Assembly: GCA_005406025.1 (NCBI GenBank)
Contig: BGZK01001326.1
Span: 62,001-126,000 of the forward strand
Length of the DNA stretch: 64,000 nt
Direction of reading: 5' to 3'
Source: Eumeta japonica
Lineage: Eukaryota; Arthropoda; Insecta; Lepidoptera; Psychidae
Positions 11,673 through 23,610 of the stretch are shown here, one piece after another (the first letter of the stretch is position 1; the number at the start of each line of letters is the position of its first letter). The notes under the pieces were generated by a model that was not told the origin of the DNA, did no database searches, and saw only the letters and a list, made by a program, of their open reading frames with translations. A program made the position numbers and the translations under genes.

Positions 11673-12375
11673 GATTACTATTTACAGACATTTTGAAAAG
11701 GGTCAGAAGGAAATTTTACAGGGCTAAATTTAAATGTCGCCCAACGAATAAATAGACATTTTTGAATTCGAAACGGTCTGTTTATGTTTTTATAAACCTG
11801 ATGAAGTGTGTGTCGAACTTAAGTCACTGGCATACATTTTATCATGGCTTAATATTATTGTTGGCAAAGATTTGCGTAGGTTCATGGAATGTAAGTTAAC
11901 TTATAAAGTAATTTATTGCTTCGTTCATGGATTTTTTATATAAGTCCGGGCGTGTTTATTTGAGCTGCAAATATGATCTGATGTCTTAATAGATTATGAA
12001 TCAAATTTTTTTTTATGTCATTGAGACAACACCTAACGCAGGAGTATATAACGAATAATATTTGTGTGTTAATGAGACATTATCGGAAAAATTAAAATTA
12101 AACAATTTTAGAATGTTGAATCCAAACGTAACCACTACGTATAAACATACTATACGTATTTGTACAGATGATTATTAGACGAGATATAACCTTAGAACGT
12201 ACCATATATATAAACTTAACTACATTTGATAGCAATTGGCTACGTAATTGTCATCATTTACACATTACGAAAGTCAAATGCATCCAAATAAAACACACGA
12301 GCGGCGTTAATTCTTCTTTCATGGTACGTTGCCTGAAATAAAATTACTCACTCCATTTAGAAAATTTTTGCAAAA
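11673..12375. other. AT-rich stretch, nothing recognised
   Basis: No coding sequence, RNA gene or repeat was recognised in this 700-base interval. Confidence 0.45.
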
Positions 12376-12640
12376 GCGAAATCAGACGGCCAAGATGGCG
12401 TCGCGTACGCCTAATATAAATTATGACGCAATAAACGACCTATGGAACTGGCGAATAAAGTCCCGCGTCCCTTTGTGGAGACCTGTAGCGCTCCCTTCGT
12501 ATTTCAATGCGATACAATTTAGAGAGTTATAAAAATAGCATTGAAAGTTGAAAAGGGCGTGCCCTCCGCGAACTTGTATGGAATCAAATTGTACTGGAAA
12601 CGTATTCTGAACGTCTGTCGCATTATTCCGCAGTTTATTG
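12376..12640. promoter_or_regulatory. GC-richer islet with a Pho/YY1-like word
   Basis: GGCCAAGATGGCGTCGCG near 12389-12406 contains CAAGATGGCG, the core recognised by YY1 and its insect homologue Pleiohomeotic. The block continues with GGCGAATAAAGTCCCGCGTCC and further CpG words. The overlapping 67-codon frame (12329-12532) has no domain. Interpreted as a possible conserved regulatory element. Confidence 0.28.
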
Positions 12641-13436
12641 CGAAATTTGTTATAAAAAAGTTTCTCACAATATTAATGCTTGAATAGTAATAAACATTCC
12701 TAAGTAAGGATTTATTACTGGTCTATTACGTTGTAATCGACTGTTGATTTTTAAACTTAATGGTTTTTATACCTTTACGGGTTTTTTCAGTCAGATATTT
12801 GATACACGGAACGTAGCGAATCACGGAGTTGAATGATCACATGTGAGAAGGGCGGTTCATAAAGAAGGATGTACACGAAAAATACGCACGTAACCTAAAG
12901 GCATATTTTTAATCCCTTCCACCCATGCCGCCACAACGCCCCTTATTCTAGGGCTGCATATTAAATGCTGTTAATATCCATAACTTAGAGTATACTTACT
13001 CCGTTTCGCGTTCTCGACGTATGGAAGTACCCCTCTCGAGTTAAACCTCCCTCAAAACATATTCGGTGTGGATAATGTTCGGGACCTTAACCCTAAACTA
13101 ACTCTGAGCAGGTGGATCAACGGTCGCAGAATAACATATCCAACCATCGCTAGTCCCAATATTTTCGTAGTCCGGTAATAGACAATTAGATCTTCCGTCG
13201 ACGACGGATGATCAACAAAGCGCTTGACATATATTTTTGTTGTCTCTGCACTCCTACCTAATATGTAATCGTTTAGTGATCTCTTTTAAAATTTAAAATT
13301 TTTCACGAAACAAAAGCATGAAGTCGTTTCTAGGTAAGGTAAGTAATGCTCAATGAATTCGATTTTTTGTGGATATTTCATTTTAGACATGAATTTGCAT
13401 ATTTATGACTAACGCGTTAAACAAAAAAAAAAAAAC
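12641..13436. other. non-coding stretch, nothing recognised
   Basis: A moderately GC-richer part (12920-13230) contains GTCGACGACGG and several CC-rich words but no recognised repeat or frame. The rest is AT-rich. Confidence 0.4.
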
Positions 13437-13992
13437 GAAATGCGAGTTAGACTCATGTGGAGAAGGTTCTGTATTATAAATCATTGTGACAGCCATCGGG
13501 GAAATTAAACGACACATTTTATACACATTCTCTTCGTGACTGTTTTGAGTTTTCACTGGCAATTCAAAGACACAGGATTTTCGTTAAGGATTTTTGTTAT
13601 CTTGTAAATTATGAATAAGGTTCTGTATTCCGATTTTTAAACTTCTCTGTAGTTTTAGAGAAAGAATTGAATAGTGCTCAATTTTCGTAAATGTCGTTTA
13701 ATATCTTTTAAATTATGCGTTTTAAAAACATCGAAAAAAAGTAGTAATATTTCTCGTGAAAAATCCATTTATTTAATATGTCACGTAGGGCATGTAACGC
13801 ATGCCCTACGTGACATATTACATATTGACATACTGTATATTAATAATAAACAAAATAAACGAAAATAAACAAAAAATTTGCGTATATGAAGTGTAATTTT
13901 AGTACCTACGGATTAATCACATTTTTGTTTTAACACAAAAGTGATTCTATAAGAATTCCGTTTTTGCATTCGTACGGAACCCTAAAAATACA
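13437..13992. repeat. dispersed repeat bounded by GCGAGT...GGTTCTGTA and GTACGGAACCC
   Basis: The left side reads GCGAGTTAGACTCATGTGGA followed by GAAGGTTCTGTA. This is a decayed form of the GCGAGTCGGACTCGCNCACCGAGGGTTCCGTA module found in many lepidopteran repeats. The right side reads TACGGAACCCTAAAAATAC, the reverse-oriented form of the same GGGTTCCGTA word. A related end occurs at 47270-47325. The boundaries are approximate and the assignment is from memory of repeat consensus words. Confidence 0.45.
13774..13820. repeat. perfect 21-bp inverted repeat with 5-base loop
   Basis: The arms 13774-13794 and 13800-13820 are exact reverse complements around the loop TAACG. The arm contains TCACGTAGGGCATG. 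Perfect preservation inside an otherwise decayed repeat suggests recent formation or selection. It overlaps the end of a short open frame of no evident meaning. Confidence 0.9.
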
Positions 13993-14064
13993 CACTAGCA
14001 TTTTGTGCATGTTGATTGTGCTTATTATAATCAAGGTTTGTGCCTAAAAAAGACGTCCTCGATT

Positions 14065-14530
14065 TTATTTGCATAAACTAGCATTTTCCAGCGACTTCGT
14101 CGATGGACACAGAAGTAAACTAAATTCCTTCATTCTCTATATCCGTCCCATTTCAATTAGGTTTTTAACCTCACTCTTAATCTTGATTAGCTCTGAAATC
14201 TCGTTTCTTTTTTTGGTTCTGATCCAATTTCAAATCACAATGCAATTCTCAATTCTGAACGCCTCCCTGCTCCCAATTCTAATTCTGTGCTTGGTCCGTG
14301 TTCTGATCCTATTCCCAACTTTACGAGTAAATCCGGTTGCGATTTCAATTTTAATCTCGTTGCGTACGATTCGATTAGGACTTGGGTTCCTGTTTCGGTC
14401 TCACTCTAGCTTACGATTTCAAATTCTCCGTGGGTACCATTTTCAATTCTTCTTTAAGATACGATCTCGGTATCGATCGGAGTCCTCCTCGTGGTAGTAA
14501 TCCTATTCTGGGCCCTATTAAATTACAGAA
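14065..14530 (+). repeat. interspersed repeat head plus degenerate TTCYGATT run
   Basis: The head CTAGCATTTTCCAGCGACTT at about 14078 precedes some 400 bases of degenerate pyrimidine-rich units built on words such as CAATTCTGATTC and GGTTCCTGTTTCGG. The run is open in one frame for 142 codons (14069-14497) and yields a leucine/isoleucine-rich translation. That openness follows from the repeat composition, and I do not call a gene. The architecture matches 1404-1565 and 34876-35180. Confidence 0.55.
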
Positions 14531-15040
14531 ATATGAGAACTTTTTACCTTTTAAGACATCGTTCGTCTAAGATGTGAAATCAGTATCTAATAATTTCTAG
14601 ATTCATTGTTAGGTCCTTCATCAAGTGATAGGTTAACTAGTTAATTGTTATAAGTGCTTATCTACTGTATATAAACCAGATACTTAAATTTATACAGTGA
14701 ACATTTTTCCACAAGTAAATATGAAAGTTTGCGTTCTTACATGTTATGAAACACAACATCTCTCTGTCTGTCCTTCTGATGAATTCATTACTTTTTTTTA
14801 TACCGATTGGCCTTCGGTAACAAGGGGGGGATGAATATCAATACAGATTACGCAATGGACTCGCTAGCAGGACCGCTACCAAATTCAAGAGCGTGAACAA
14901 GATCATTGAATAATGAAATAGTATAACGGCAGGACGTGTGTTTTCGTTACAAAAATATGCATTCCTTTGGAATGATTTGAACAGAATCGAAATGAGGGCG
15001 GAACCGGGATCGAAATCATTTAATAGTGTGATAGGTCGAT
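14531..15040. other. AT-rich stretch, nothing recognised
   Basis: No feature was recognised apart from short homopolymer runs (for example GGGGGGG near 14825). Confidence 0.45.
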
Positions 15041-15265
15041 GTAGAACACGAAGGGGTCCACTCTATGCCCGCGCAGGTACAATCGCGGACAAAAGGCGGA
15101 GAAGAAAGTAAGAAATTTATTACCGACGCGGTGATAAAGTCCGCAGCCGATGGCCAAATGTGCCCTCTGAAGCGCCGAGCAAACGCATCGGTCAATTTAT
15201 CCGCGGTTAGGATTCGAGACGGTATCTTCCGGTCCAATGATTACCGTCATATTGCACTTACGTCA
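15041..15265. promoter_or_regulatory. GC-richer islet open on both strands
   Basis: The block carries CGCGGTGATAAAGTCCGCAG, CCCTCTGAAGCGCCGAGC and TTTATCCGCGGTTAGG, and ends with CACTTACGTCACTC, a CRE-like word. It is open for about 73 codons on both strands at once. That usually reflects depletion of stop codons by GC content, not coding, and neither translation shows a domain. Confidence 0.28.
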
Positions 15266-16740
15266 CTCTATTCAGTTTCTGTTTGAAACGCAGGTACCAC
15301 TACTTCTTGACTGATCGATGGTAAAGAAATATTGTGCGTATTTCGTATTTAGTACCTAATCATTAAGTTAGTTCGTGTGATTAGCTCAAACTTGACCGTT
15401 ATTTAAATGATAACATTTTCTTCAGAGAATGCTGCCATTTAAAAAATCAGCACTCTACAGAAATAACGATTAGAAATATTTTGAAATAACAATTTTACAT
15501 AACTGTGAAAACGAATAGAAATGAAAATATATAATAAATGTAAAAAAGAGATCACAGAAGATTTATTGATGTTTATTCTTTGCTAATTTAGGCGTATACA
15601 TTACATATGTGACTACACGTATATTAAATATTCCTCTTTTAATTCAAAGGAGCATTAGTGCATAATTACTAAATCAAGCATTCGGAATCTGTATTGGCGA
15701 ATAAAATCCACATATTCCTATTTTTTTTTATTTGTTTAATTTATCGTACAATGATTTGATAAATTATCGGACTACCCGGGTCGGTATTTATCTGACGTAG
15801 GGCGTCCCTCGAGGCTCGTTCGCCAGTAAATCGAATGAACTCAAAATACAGATCCCATCATCGTTATTTCTTTTCTTCAGCTCTAATTCGTTTAGGGTTT
15901 TGTCACAACAAAATATAGTACATCATTGTATTCGATGACTTTACTAGCAATTTTTTTTTAAACGATAAAAAGTTTTAGATAGGGAACAGTCGAAATTACG
16001 AATCGTATATAAATATTTGCTAGTGTTTACTAGTTGTGCCTGCGACATCGCACGCATAGAATTTTTCATTAAATATCTACAAGGTAAATGAGTTAATAAT
16101 AATATTATAATGAATATAAAAATAAATAGGTTATAAATTCTTCAGCCGATTTTGATCATATAGAGCTGCAAACTACGCTCAATTTACCTGTGAAAACTAT
16201 ATGAAAATTTGTTTGGTAGTTTTATATACTGGTGAGTTCAAACAGGCAAAGAGAGAGACAGCGTCTATAATTTTTTTTTATATTTCGTTTGAATTCGTAC
16301 ATCACCCGCGATCATTTTTTTGGCAAATATTTTTAATCTACAAACACGACTATGATTCTACGCTCTTTTTTTTGAGAAAAAAGCCTCCGCATCTAGTAAG
16401 TTACTTTGTCAAGCGTGTTTAATTAAATTAAATTGATTTTATACAATTATATATAATATAATTAGAACTTGAAATATATGGTCATTCTCTTTCCAAGGTT
16501 GACAAATGTGTGGATATGCGTTTCCCAAATCCATCGCTTACAATTTCGATTATCGTCCTCATTGCCGTAATTGACTGAGTTGACGTATTTTTCAATGTGA
16601 GTTCTTTACAGAAAATTGAAGGCTGAGCGACGAAAACTTTCCTTGACCTTACAAGTTCTAATGATTGTTTGACGTGAATTTTTTTCACCGCCGTTGGCGG
16701 TTGTAATCGTATTTATTTTCCAATTAATCTGCTAAATATA
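15266..16740. other. AT-rich stretch with one small GC-richer patch
   Basis: Around 15765-15835 lies a CpG-containing patch (CTACCCGGGTCGG, GGCGTCCCTCGAGGCTCG). Otherwise nothing was recognised. Open frames at 16201-16422 and 16482-16688 have no domains. Confidence 0.4.
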
Positions 16741-17460
16741 ATCAAATGCGAAGGATTCACTCACCTAGGCATCCACGCACGTGGACTACGTAATCGCGTT
16801 ACACACCAAAATAGTCAACCGCTCAAACGTACACTACAACAACGGAAGACCAACAAACTAAGTGCTGCAGGCGGACCGGGGAGTCTTTCTTTTGTTGTAC
16901 ATAAGCACTTTTTATTTTTCAAACGAATTCAATTGACATTTTAAATTCGTCTTTGACACTATTTAACACGTACGAAGACGTCTTTTATTTATTATTACAT
17001 ACTGTCTCTTTTATTTTGATGTCCTGCAGGCAATGTACAGCGGTCGGGCGAGCGCGCGAAATGGCGCGCCGCCTCGCGTCGACTGGAAGAAAGACGCGCG
17101 AGGCGAGGCTGTGTAACGCATGCGTATTCGAACGCAGGATCGGCTGATATTCGTTGCGTTCCTTTTCATATGAATTGATACAACATTTGTATTTAATTTT
17201 CAACCTTATTACAACTTACTAGTGCATAATTTTAGTTGTAAAAATATCGCATTGTCCCTTTCTGAAAGGCATCATTGCGCGTACCGCACTGCATACGATA
17301 GTAATTAAATATCTGTATGACAGTGGTGCGGAGAGGTAGCCTCATGTGAAGTGATGACGTCAGCGTTAATAGGTTCGGAGAATCGTGTGAACGCACCCTC
17401 ATCGCAAACAGAAGGTATGGCTGTACGTCAGCTAGTAGGTACGTCAATAATACTGACCTT
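16741..17460. promoter_or_regulatory. run of GC-rich islets with a perfect CRE
   Basis: Three islets sit close together. The first (16750-16885) contains ACGCACGTGGACTACGTAAT. The second (17030-17155) is very CpG-rich (GGTCGGGCGAGCGCGCG, GGCGCGCCGCCTCGCG) and is preceded by TCTCTTTTATTTTGATGTCC then TGCAG, which resembles a splice acceptor ending at 17029. The third (17250-17450) contains the perfect palindromic CRE TGACGTCA at 17355-17362. A noncoding or alternative exon starting at 17030 is possible, but no coding domain or donor site supports it. Confidence 0.33.
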
Positions 17461-20181
17461 TTACGAAGTGAATTTTTTGGAGACGTTTAGATAAAGAAAG
17501 GACTAAAGTTGAAGGCAGCTGGAGGGGTTACCTTTGGGTAAGATCGAATTCGATTTGATCTGATGAATTTCAACCCCACCATTAAACAGGACTGCGTATT
17601 TTTTCTAAAAAAAATCTCTAATATTCCTTTACGATTCCAGGATAGTATTCCACTAATATATGGTCTATTATGAGAATCTTCGCTGTGGCTTCGTTTAACT
17701 CGATCCAACGATGTTCCCTTTAACAGTCATTTAGAGGACGAAGGAAGTGTAATTCAAGAAAAACCTTGCGTACTTAAAATAACGAACCAATTTTTTCATT
17801 TGTATCGCCACCTTGAACTTGACTAGGCATAGACATGGATGCACTTTGAATAGTGTTCTCATGTTTTGGCTAGGGTATCTAAATATTTACTCGTTGCACT
17901 CAAATGCAAACAGTACGGAGCTGCTCGTATAATTAGTGAATCAGAGATCTTTGGTCGACTTGATCTTTGGACTTTGGGATGAGATATTGCGCCCTTTTGC
18001 ATATTGTGCCACATAATATTGGGGGCATGGTTCAAAAACTATCCCATACAATTAAGGACAGCTGCTAAGTTCAAAGACCGAATCATGCGTTACACGTTTC
18101 ACCCTTACTATGTTGAAGATTGACGGCATACCAGATTACAGTCGAAATGAGTGAACGAAATTCTACAAGCTAAGTTTTTGAAGAAACATGAACATCAGAA
18201 CATTCAAGAATAGAATTTGTTTCTTTCAAAAAGGACAGCAACTGTGTTGTTGTTTTGATATTTCTACATTAAAATAAAAGAAATAAATATAACAAACTCC
18301 TCCTATTAACACTTAATTTTCGTCTGAAGGAAAAGCATTTCTATTCATAGCGAGTCAGATTAACATTCAAATCAACACATTTTTTATATTGTGCAACCAG
18401 TTGTGACTCAACTTGGTTATTTCATGTATATACGGTATATATCTTAATGGCATATCATGAGTGTATTGCACATACCTAATGTCTTATTAAAACCGGTTTA
18501 TTAGAATTAATCAAATTTTAATCATTTTAATCAAGTATATTTGACAAAGTTTCTTTAATAGTAAATGATATTAATAAAAATTATTGCAGAACTATAGTAT
18601 AAAGGTTACTTGTTACAGAATTGTGTTTCTGCATTAAGTTATTTATTTATTTTAAATTTAAAGAAGATAAATATGATGAATCTAAAAGCGTATGTATTCG
18701 TGTATGAGGACTATTAATGACCCCGCTGCTAAGTCATACACACTCACAGTCTTCTTATTTAAGATTGAGGAGGCTGGATTCTAAGGGCCCTACGGTTCTT
18801 CAGTGGTGGATGTGAGTTGTTAAAGGGCTTTTTTAACAATGGGATGACAACGTTAGCAATCTATGGCTAAACGTGCTATCCGGGACACAGAGTGAATTAT
18901 TTTATTTAAATGATTTAAGAATGGAATTTGGTTTTGATTAATTCGCATTCGGTGCGGGTGAGATACTAGGACTCTGACATTTTCTGTGAACCTAGCAACC
19001 TAGCCTTAGCGAAGGGTCTCTCTGTAAGGCGTCCCTTTCATTTGTTACGTCTGCGCAAGAATTATAGTTCAACAAAGAAACTCTTTCTGCTGGTTCAGAG
19101 CCAGCGCTGCTAACCTTTGGGTCACAATCGCCCTAAAGTAAAAGAGAGAGTGTAAATTGGTTTGTGTGAATCATGCCCTTATGTGAGGACTAATTTAAGC
19201 ACTATCTCTCACCTACATAATTTTTACCTTCTTTAAATTAATAATAAATCTCTAGTGCTCAACAAGCTTCTAATACGTCAAAAATTCCTGAAATTAAAGT
19301 CATTTACATTTAATTCTGTTCAAAAATTATCAAAATCCATTGTAATATAAAACACGCAAATAGAGAATATGTCTCTACGAGAGCGTAAAAGTTGCTACAA
19401 AGTCTCCCTCTGTATCTTCGCTGTAGAGGCAAACGGCTACGCAGCTATTTCCGTAGTAATGTTTGCATACAAATGGAAGTTTGTCGCGAAACAGAAATAA
19501 ATCTCAGTGAATCGTTCACAAATAAACATAATGAGAATAAACAATCCGCAAGAGGATAATGCATGATATACTACAAGGGTCTTATGTAAAATAAAGTTTA
19601 CATTATGGATAAAATTTGAAATAACATAGATTAGAATGGCCCTCTAACTGCCATATGAACGAACTTTGTAGTCGTTTTAGAAGTTGTATTCTTTTGACAA
19701 GACTGAACATATATTATATTTATATATTAAATTGGAATATTTATATACATTGTACATTATATTTCTTTACTTACGTATTATTAGAAGTTTACTGACGTTT
19801 TATTAGCTATTAAACATGATCAATAAAATTTCTATTTCACTATTTATATGCATATCGTATTATTTTTGTGAACAATTATAGTATATAAGTATATGGGCTA
19901 TAACGATTTCGATGAAAATTTACACTTTCATAAAGTTTGCTTTCCAAGTTTATTTGTATAAGTGTCTTCTCTGGATATCTAGCGATTACAATTTTTATAA
20001 ACGTTATTTTATAGCGCCATCTCATAGAATTTTGAGGTAATTGCATTGTTGCTATGATATTGGACGCAATGTTGATATACTAGTAGGCTTAACATAACAT
20101 TCCTATTGATAGATTGCACTATATGAGATAAATTACATAGATTAAACTATGTGACATTATTAATGTGAGGGTAGACAGTAG
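17461..20181. other. long stretch, nothing recognised
   Basis: About 2.7 kb with no recognised coding sequence, RNA gene or transposon. The part 18700-19140 is less AT-rich but shows no family I know. A few short frames (for example 17487-17708, minus) have no domains. Confidence 0.45.
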
Positions 20182-20219
20182 GTGCATTTTGCATATTATG
20201 TAGTGTATGCAAAATGCAC
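20182..20219. repeat. perfect 14-bp inverted repeat
   Basis: GTGCATTTTGCATA (20182-20195) and its exact reverse complement (20206-20219) flank a 10-base loop. A similar word, ATGCACCTATAAATA, follows at 20232. It could be a small hairpin or the remnant of a MITE. Function is unknown. Confidence 0.85.
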
Positions 20220-21429
20220 GTATAGATATATAATGCACCTATAAATAGATACAAACCTAATTGTTACATATTTGAATATTATTTGAATATAAATGAAAAA
20301 ATGTGTAGAGTACTTAAAAAAGTGTTTAATAAAGGGTAGTGAAATGGGAGAGAAAGATATGGCCACAGGGTGAGTGCTGTCTATGATATAAATAAATGAA
20401 AAGTTTAATGTTAGATTAATACCTACTAAAATAAAATAAAAGCGAATGTCAAAGGATTACGTATTATTATTAAACATTTATCAGCGATGAGATCCTGACA
20501 GCCCCGTCTCTACAATATTACGTATCGAAATATTTATTACTAGAATTGAATTTAAGCAACATTTCTCTTTATAAGTTATTGTATTTTCAAGGCAAACTCT
20601 AAGACGCCGAGCAAATCTTTGTTGCTCAAGTACTTATTCTTAAAAAAGATTAAGTGGTTCCGCTTTGAGGGTTGTTTTCTTTTTAATAATTTATTTGGAC
20701 GAATATTCAAAGCGTTAAAATTAATCGCTTCTCTACATATCATACATGCGAATATTCTAGTTTTATTGATTTACTAAATAAAATTATGTAACGTCTATAT
20801 AGTCTTATATAATGTCTATAAACAACGTCTGCACCAAACAACGAACACAATCATCTATGTAAACGCTGTGCTGTTGCGAATCTGCTGTATCGGCTCCCTC
20901 CTATAGGTCAGGGCCAATAATTTTTGAGACCAAAAAAAATTAAAAGAGGATGACGCTCATTGGAAAAGAAGGAAAATGTAAGAAAAATAAGAGAAAAAAT
21001 AATTTACGGGTGATTTTAGGTTGGGAAGTAGGAAGGGATGAACTTTTAATGGTGGATAAGGTTTATTACAATATCCGGCAAAACTACGAATCCTATCGAA
21101 AAAGTGAAATGGAAAAGTTGTAGGTAATAAAAGATCTATAACTTGTGTATTTCCTTTTTTCATATAACCTCAAAATATCTGCGAAAAATCAATATAACCG
21201 ACTATTTGGTTTTTTATTTTTTTTTTCCCACAAATTTTTTTTTTCGCTAGATTAGGTGCAAGCTTACCTTCTAATGTCCCGAATACGCTGTAATTTTTTT
21301 GATTCAAAATAGTTATTTTTTTTTATTTTGATTTTATATCGAAAAAGCTACCTCTTTTCAACCGAAAATTCTCACGTCGAAAAAACTGCTTTATAAAAAA
21401 GTCGGCGCACTTTTTATTCGTTGAAACCT
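20220..21429. other. AT-rich stretch, nothing recognised
   Basis: Homopolymer T runs are frequent. A minus-strand open frame at 20957-21163 has no domain. The outer arm of the transposon listed next begins near the right edge. Confidence 0.4.
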
Positions 21430-23040
21430 CTACTTTCTGATGGTGTACACAAAAATGTACATTATTTTGGAAAATTTTCTCAAAAGAAAACGAATAAACT
21501 ATATTTTAGTTTTTTTAATCGTTGTTTACAATTTTGCGCTATTTATTGGAGTTTACACTTTAATTACTCAAAAAATGTAAGATTCCATGTTACATTGATA
21601 AACTAAGAAATTGAAAATGGATCTATATTACTATAATTAACAACTAGGTAAAGTGATATGTCAAAGTTGTGGATCAAGATATTTTGCTCCTTTTGAATCA
21701 ATTGAATTTAAATAATTGTGACATTTATTTTTTAAGTCAGGTTCTGGGATTATAAAATATCTATTTTTCACCTGCAATAGCTTCAAATATGAATCCTTTT
21801 AAAATATTGTTGCATTTCTGCGTTGTTTTTCTGGATGCAATGAAAATCCGTATTTTGCAGAAAAGGAAAAAATATCATTATAAATTCATTGTTAGACGAT
21901 AAAAATTTCTCAAATTTGGCCAATATTTTCTACAAAAAAGATGCAAACAAAGTAAATATCGCAAAAATGGATTGCGATTAATCAAATCAATTTATATGAA
22001 TAAAAATAAAAATATAACACTGAATCAATTACGATTTTGAAAATATCAATTGGTAAAAATAAAATCATTTTTTTATATTAACAAATCTCTCACCAACTGA
22101 AAACGCAACAGAACTACATTGTTACAGAGCATATTATCAGCTTCAAACTAGACTGAGTAACAAACTGACAGCAACAGATTGGGACTGGAAGCAACATCAA
22201 TGTGGCATTATGCTCAAAATTGACAGATAAACAATTAATTTCTGAAATATTACTCAAAACTATTTACTGAGGCTGTAAAATTGGATACAACAGTCTAATA
22301 TGTGGCTGCCGAACACATAGATTGAAATGCACAAATTTACGTTCAAATTGTCATGGTTCTGAAAAATGCTCCAATATTGAAAAAAAACCTACGAGAAAGT
22401 AAATGATTCAGATGAAATTGTGGATGAAGTATCAAATCAGATTGGAAAAAATATTAGAGACGAAGACGATGATGGTTTTGAAAATTTCGAAGACTCACTA
22501 GAATCTGAAAGATTTGTCGAATCTAACGATGAAAATGTGCCAAGGTGATAAATGTGCTTCAATATATTTTAATAAATAACTTAATAAATACGATTCAATT
22601 GTAAAATTTTAAGTATTATTTACATACTATAAGATTTTCTATTCCATAGATTTAATTAGAATTTAATAAATCAATAGCGGTCACATTTTTTAGATTAAAT
22701 CCCCTTTAAATCCCATTTTTAATATTTAGAGAACTATTGTCGCATGTGTTTTGTAAACTCTGTGTTTCAAGAATTTGCAATTTCTTAGTTTATCAATGTA
22801 ACATGGAATTTAATTTTTTTCGGCTAATTAAAATACAAATTACAATAATTAGTGGAATATTGTAAATAAATACTCTCCAAAAATAACTGTTTATAAATAT
22901 TAAATAGATATATAAGTACCAATAATTGGGTTAATGGTCCTTTAAGGTTTTTGCTTTGAAGTAATTAAAAAATATATTATTTTTTAATTTTTAGTTTAAG
23001 TTTGTACACATAGGTAATTTTGAAGTCGGTTTGTTGTTTT
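21430..23040. mobile_element. unclassified DNA transposon with long inverted ends
   Basis: The inner 32 bases of the ends are a perfect inverted repeat: 21582-21613 against 22778-22809 (core CCATGTTACATTGATAAACT). Outward from these arms the similarity continues in weaker form, for example TTTACACTTTAATTACT on the left against AATTAAAATACAAATT on the right. It remains traceable to about 21430 and 23040, so the full terminal repeat may be near 180 bases. The interior holds a decayed cysteine-rich ORF. I could not identify a target duplication or a superfamily, and the outer limits are estimates. Confidence 0.65.
22085..22552 (+). pseudogene. cysteine-rich transposon-associated ORF remnant
   Basis: Upstream (22085-22215) the frame reads SPTENATELHCYRAYYQLQT then TATDWDWKQHQCG. 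After a break it reads ICGCRTHRLKCTNLRSNCHG then SEKCSNIEK (about 22293-22385). An acidic C-terminus follows (DEDDDGFENFEDSLESERF) and ends in tandem stops near 22550. The CGCR-x-LKCT-x-CHG-x-C-N pattern is the zinc-knuckle-like C-terminus seen in many uncharacterised arthropod repeat proteins, usually written after a DPEDWGW-type motif. One expected cysteine is replaced (LRSNC). Stops upstream show it is broken. The protein's function is not known to me. Confidence 0.65.
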
Positions 23041-23420
23041 TTATGAATTATTTTTTTTCTTAAGTTTTTATCTTTAAAATGAAGTATTAATAAAATATTT
23101 ATTACTTTTATTAATATATTAACTTTTTATAAATCATATTACTACCACAGTTCGTACAACTCTATCATAGCGCAATGACCGCGATAAATGAGGCACCAAT
23201 GACAACTGCAACTATGTAAATTCTTTACTTAGAAGTATGCGGTGTTTAATGTCATTTGCTTGATAATGGCACCTGTGGGTAGATTACTAGAGACTAAAGA
23301 GAGACGCAATATAACTCTATCCGATTTTAGCGGCAAACCAAACGACGGCATGAGCAATCTCACTGAGTTCAGTAGGAGCAAATCGTAGTACATAATTAAC
23401 CTCCGTTATATTATCAGTTA
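23041..23420. other. AT-rich stretch, nothing recognised
   Basis: No feature was recognised. Composition becomes less AT-rich towards 23400. Confidence 0.4.
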
Positions 23421-23520
23421 CGAAATGGAGTCGATTAGCAGAGAGCCGCGATACCAGGAGCTGGCGCGTCACGTGCGCTGCGCACGGCAAGTCGTTCCGT
23501 ATATCCCTTTGAATTGGCCT
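23421..23520. promoter_or_regulatory. GC-rich islet with overlapping palindromes
   Basis: CACGTG (23470-23475), a canonical E-box, overlaps GTGCGC-T-GCGCAC (23473-23485), a perfect 13-base palindrome. The sequence around them (GGAGCTGGCGCGTCACGTGC) is GC-rich in an AT-rich setting. bHLH factors bind CACGTG. Any regulatory role is inferred. Confidence 0.33.
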
Positions 23521-23610
23521 ACTAAATTTTTTTGTACAAAAATATCTAGAATATAATAGAATAGAAAAGAAATAGAATATAACAAAAATAGTAGAATAAT
23601 CACAAATTAT

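Noticed and set aside
14069..14497. 142-codon plus-strand frame as a membrane protein gene
   Set aside because: Its hydrophobic translation comes from a degenerate TTCYGATT-type run following a repeat head. The same architecture recurs at two other loci, and there is no start context or domain.
15065..15286. 73-codon frames on both strands as small genes
   Set aside because: Simultaneous openness on both strands reflects locally higher GC content. No domain is visible in either.
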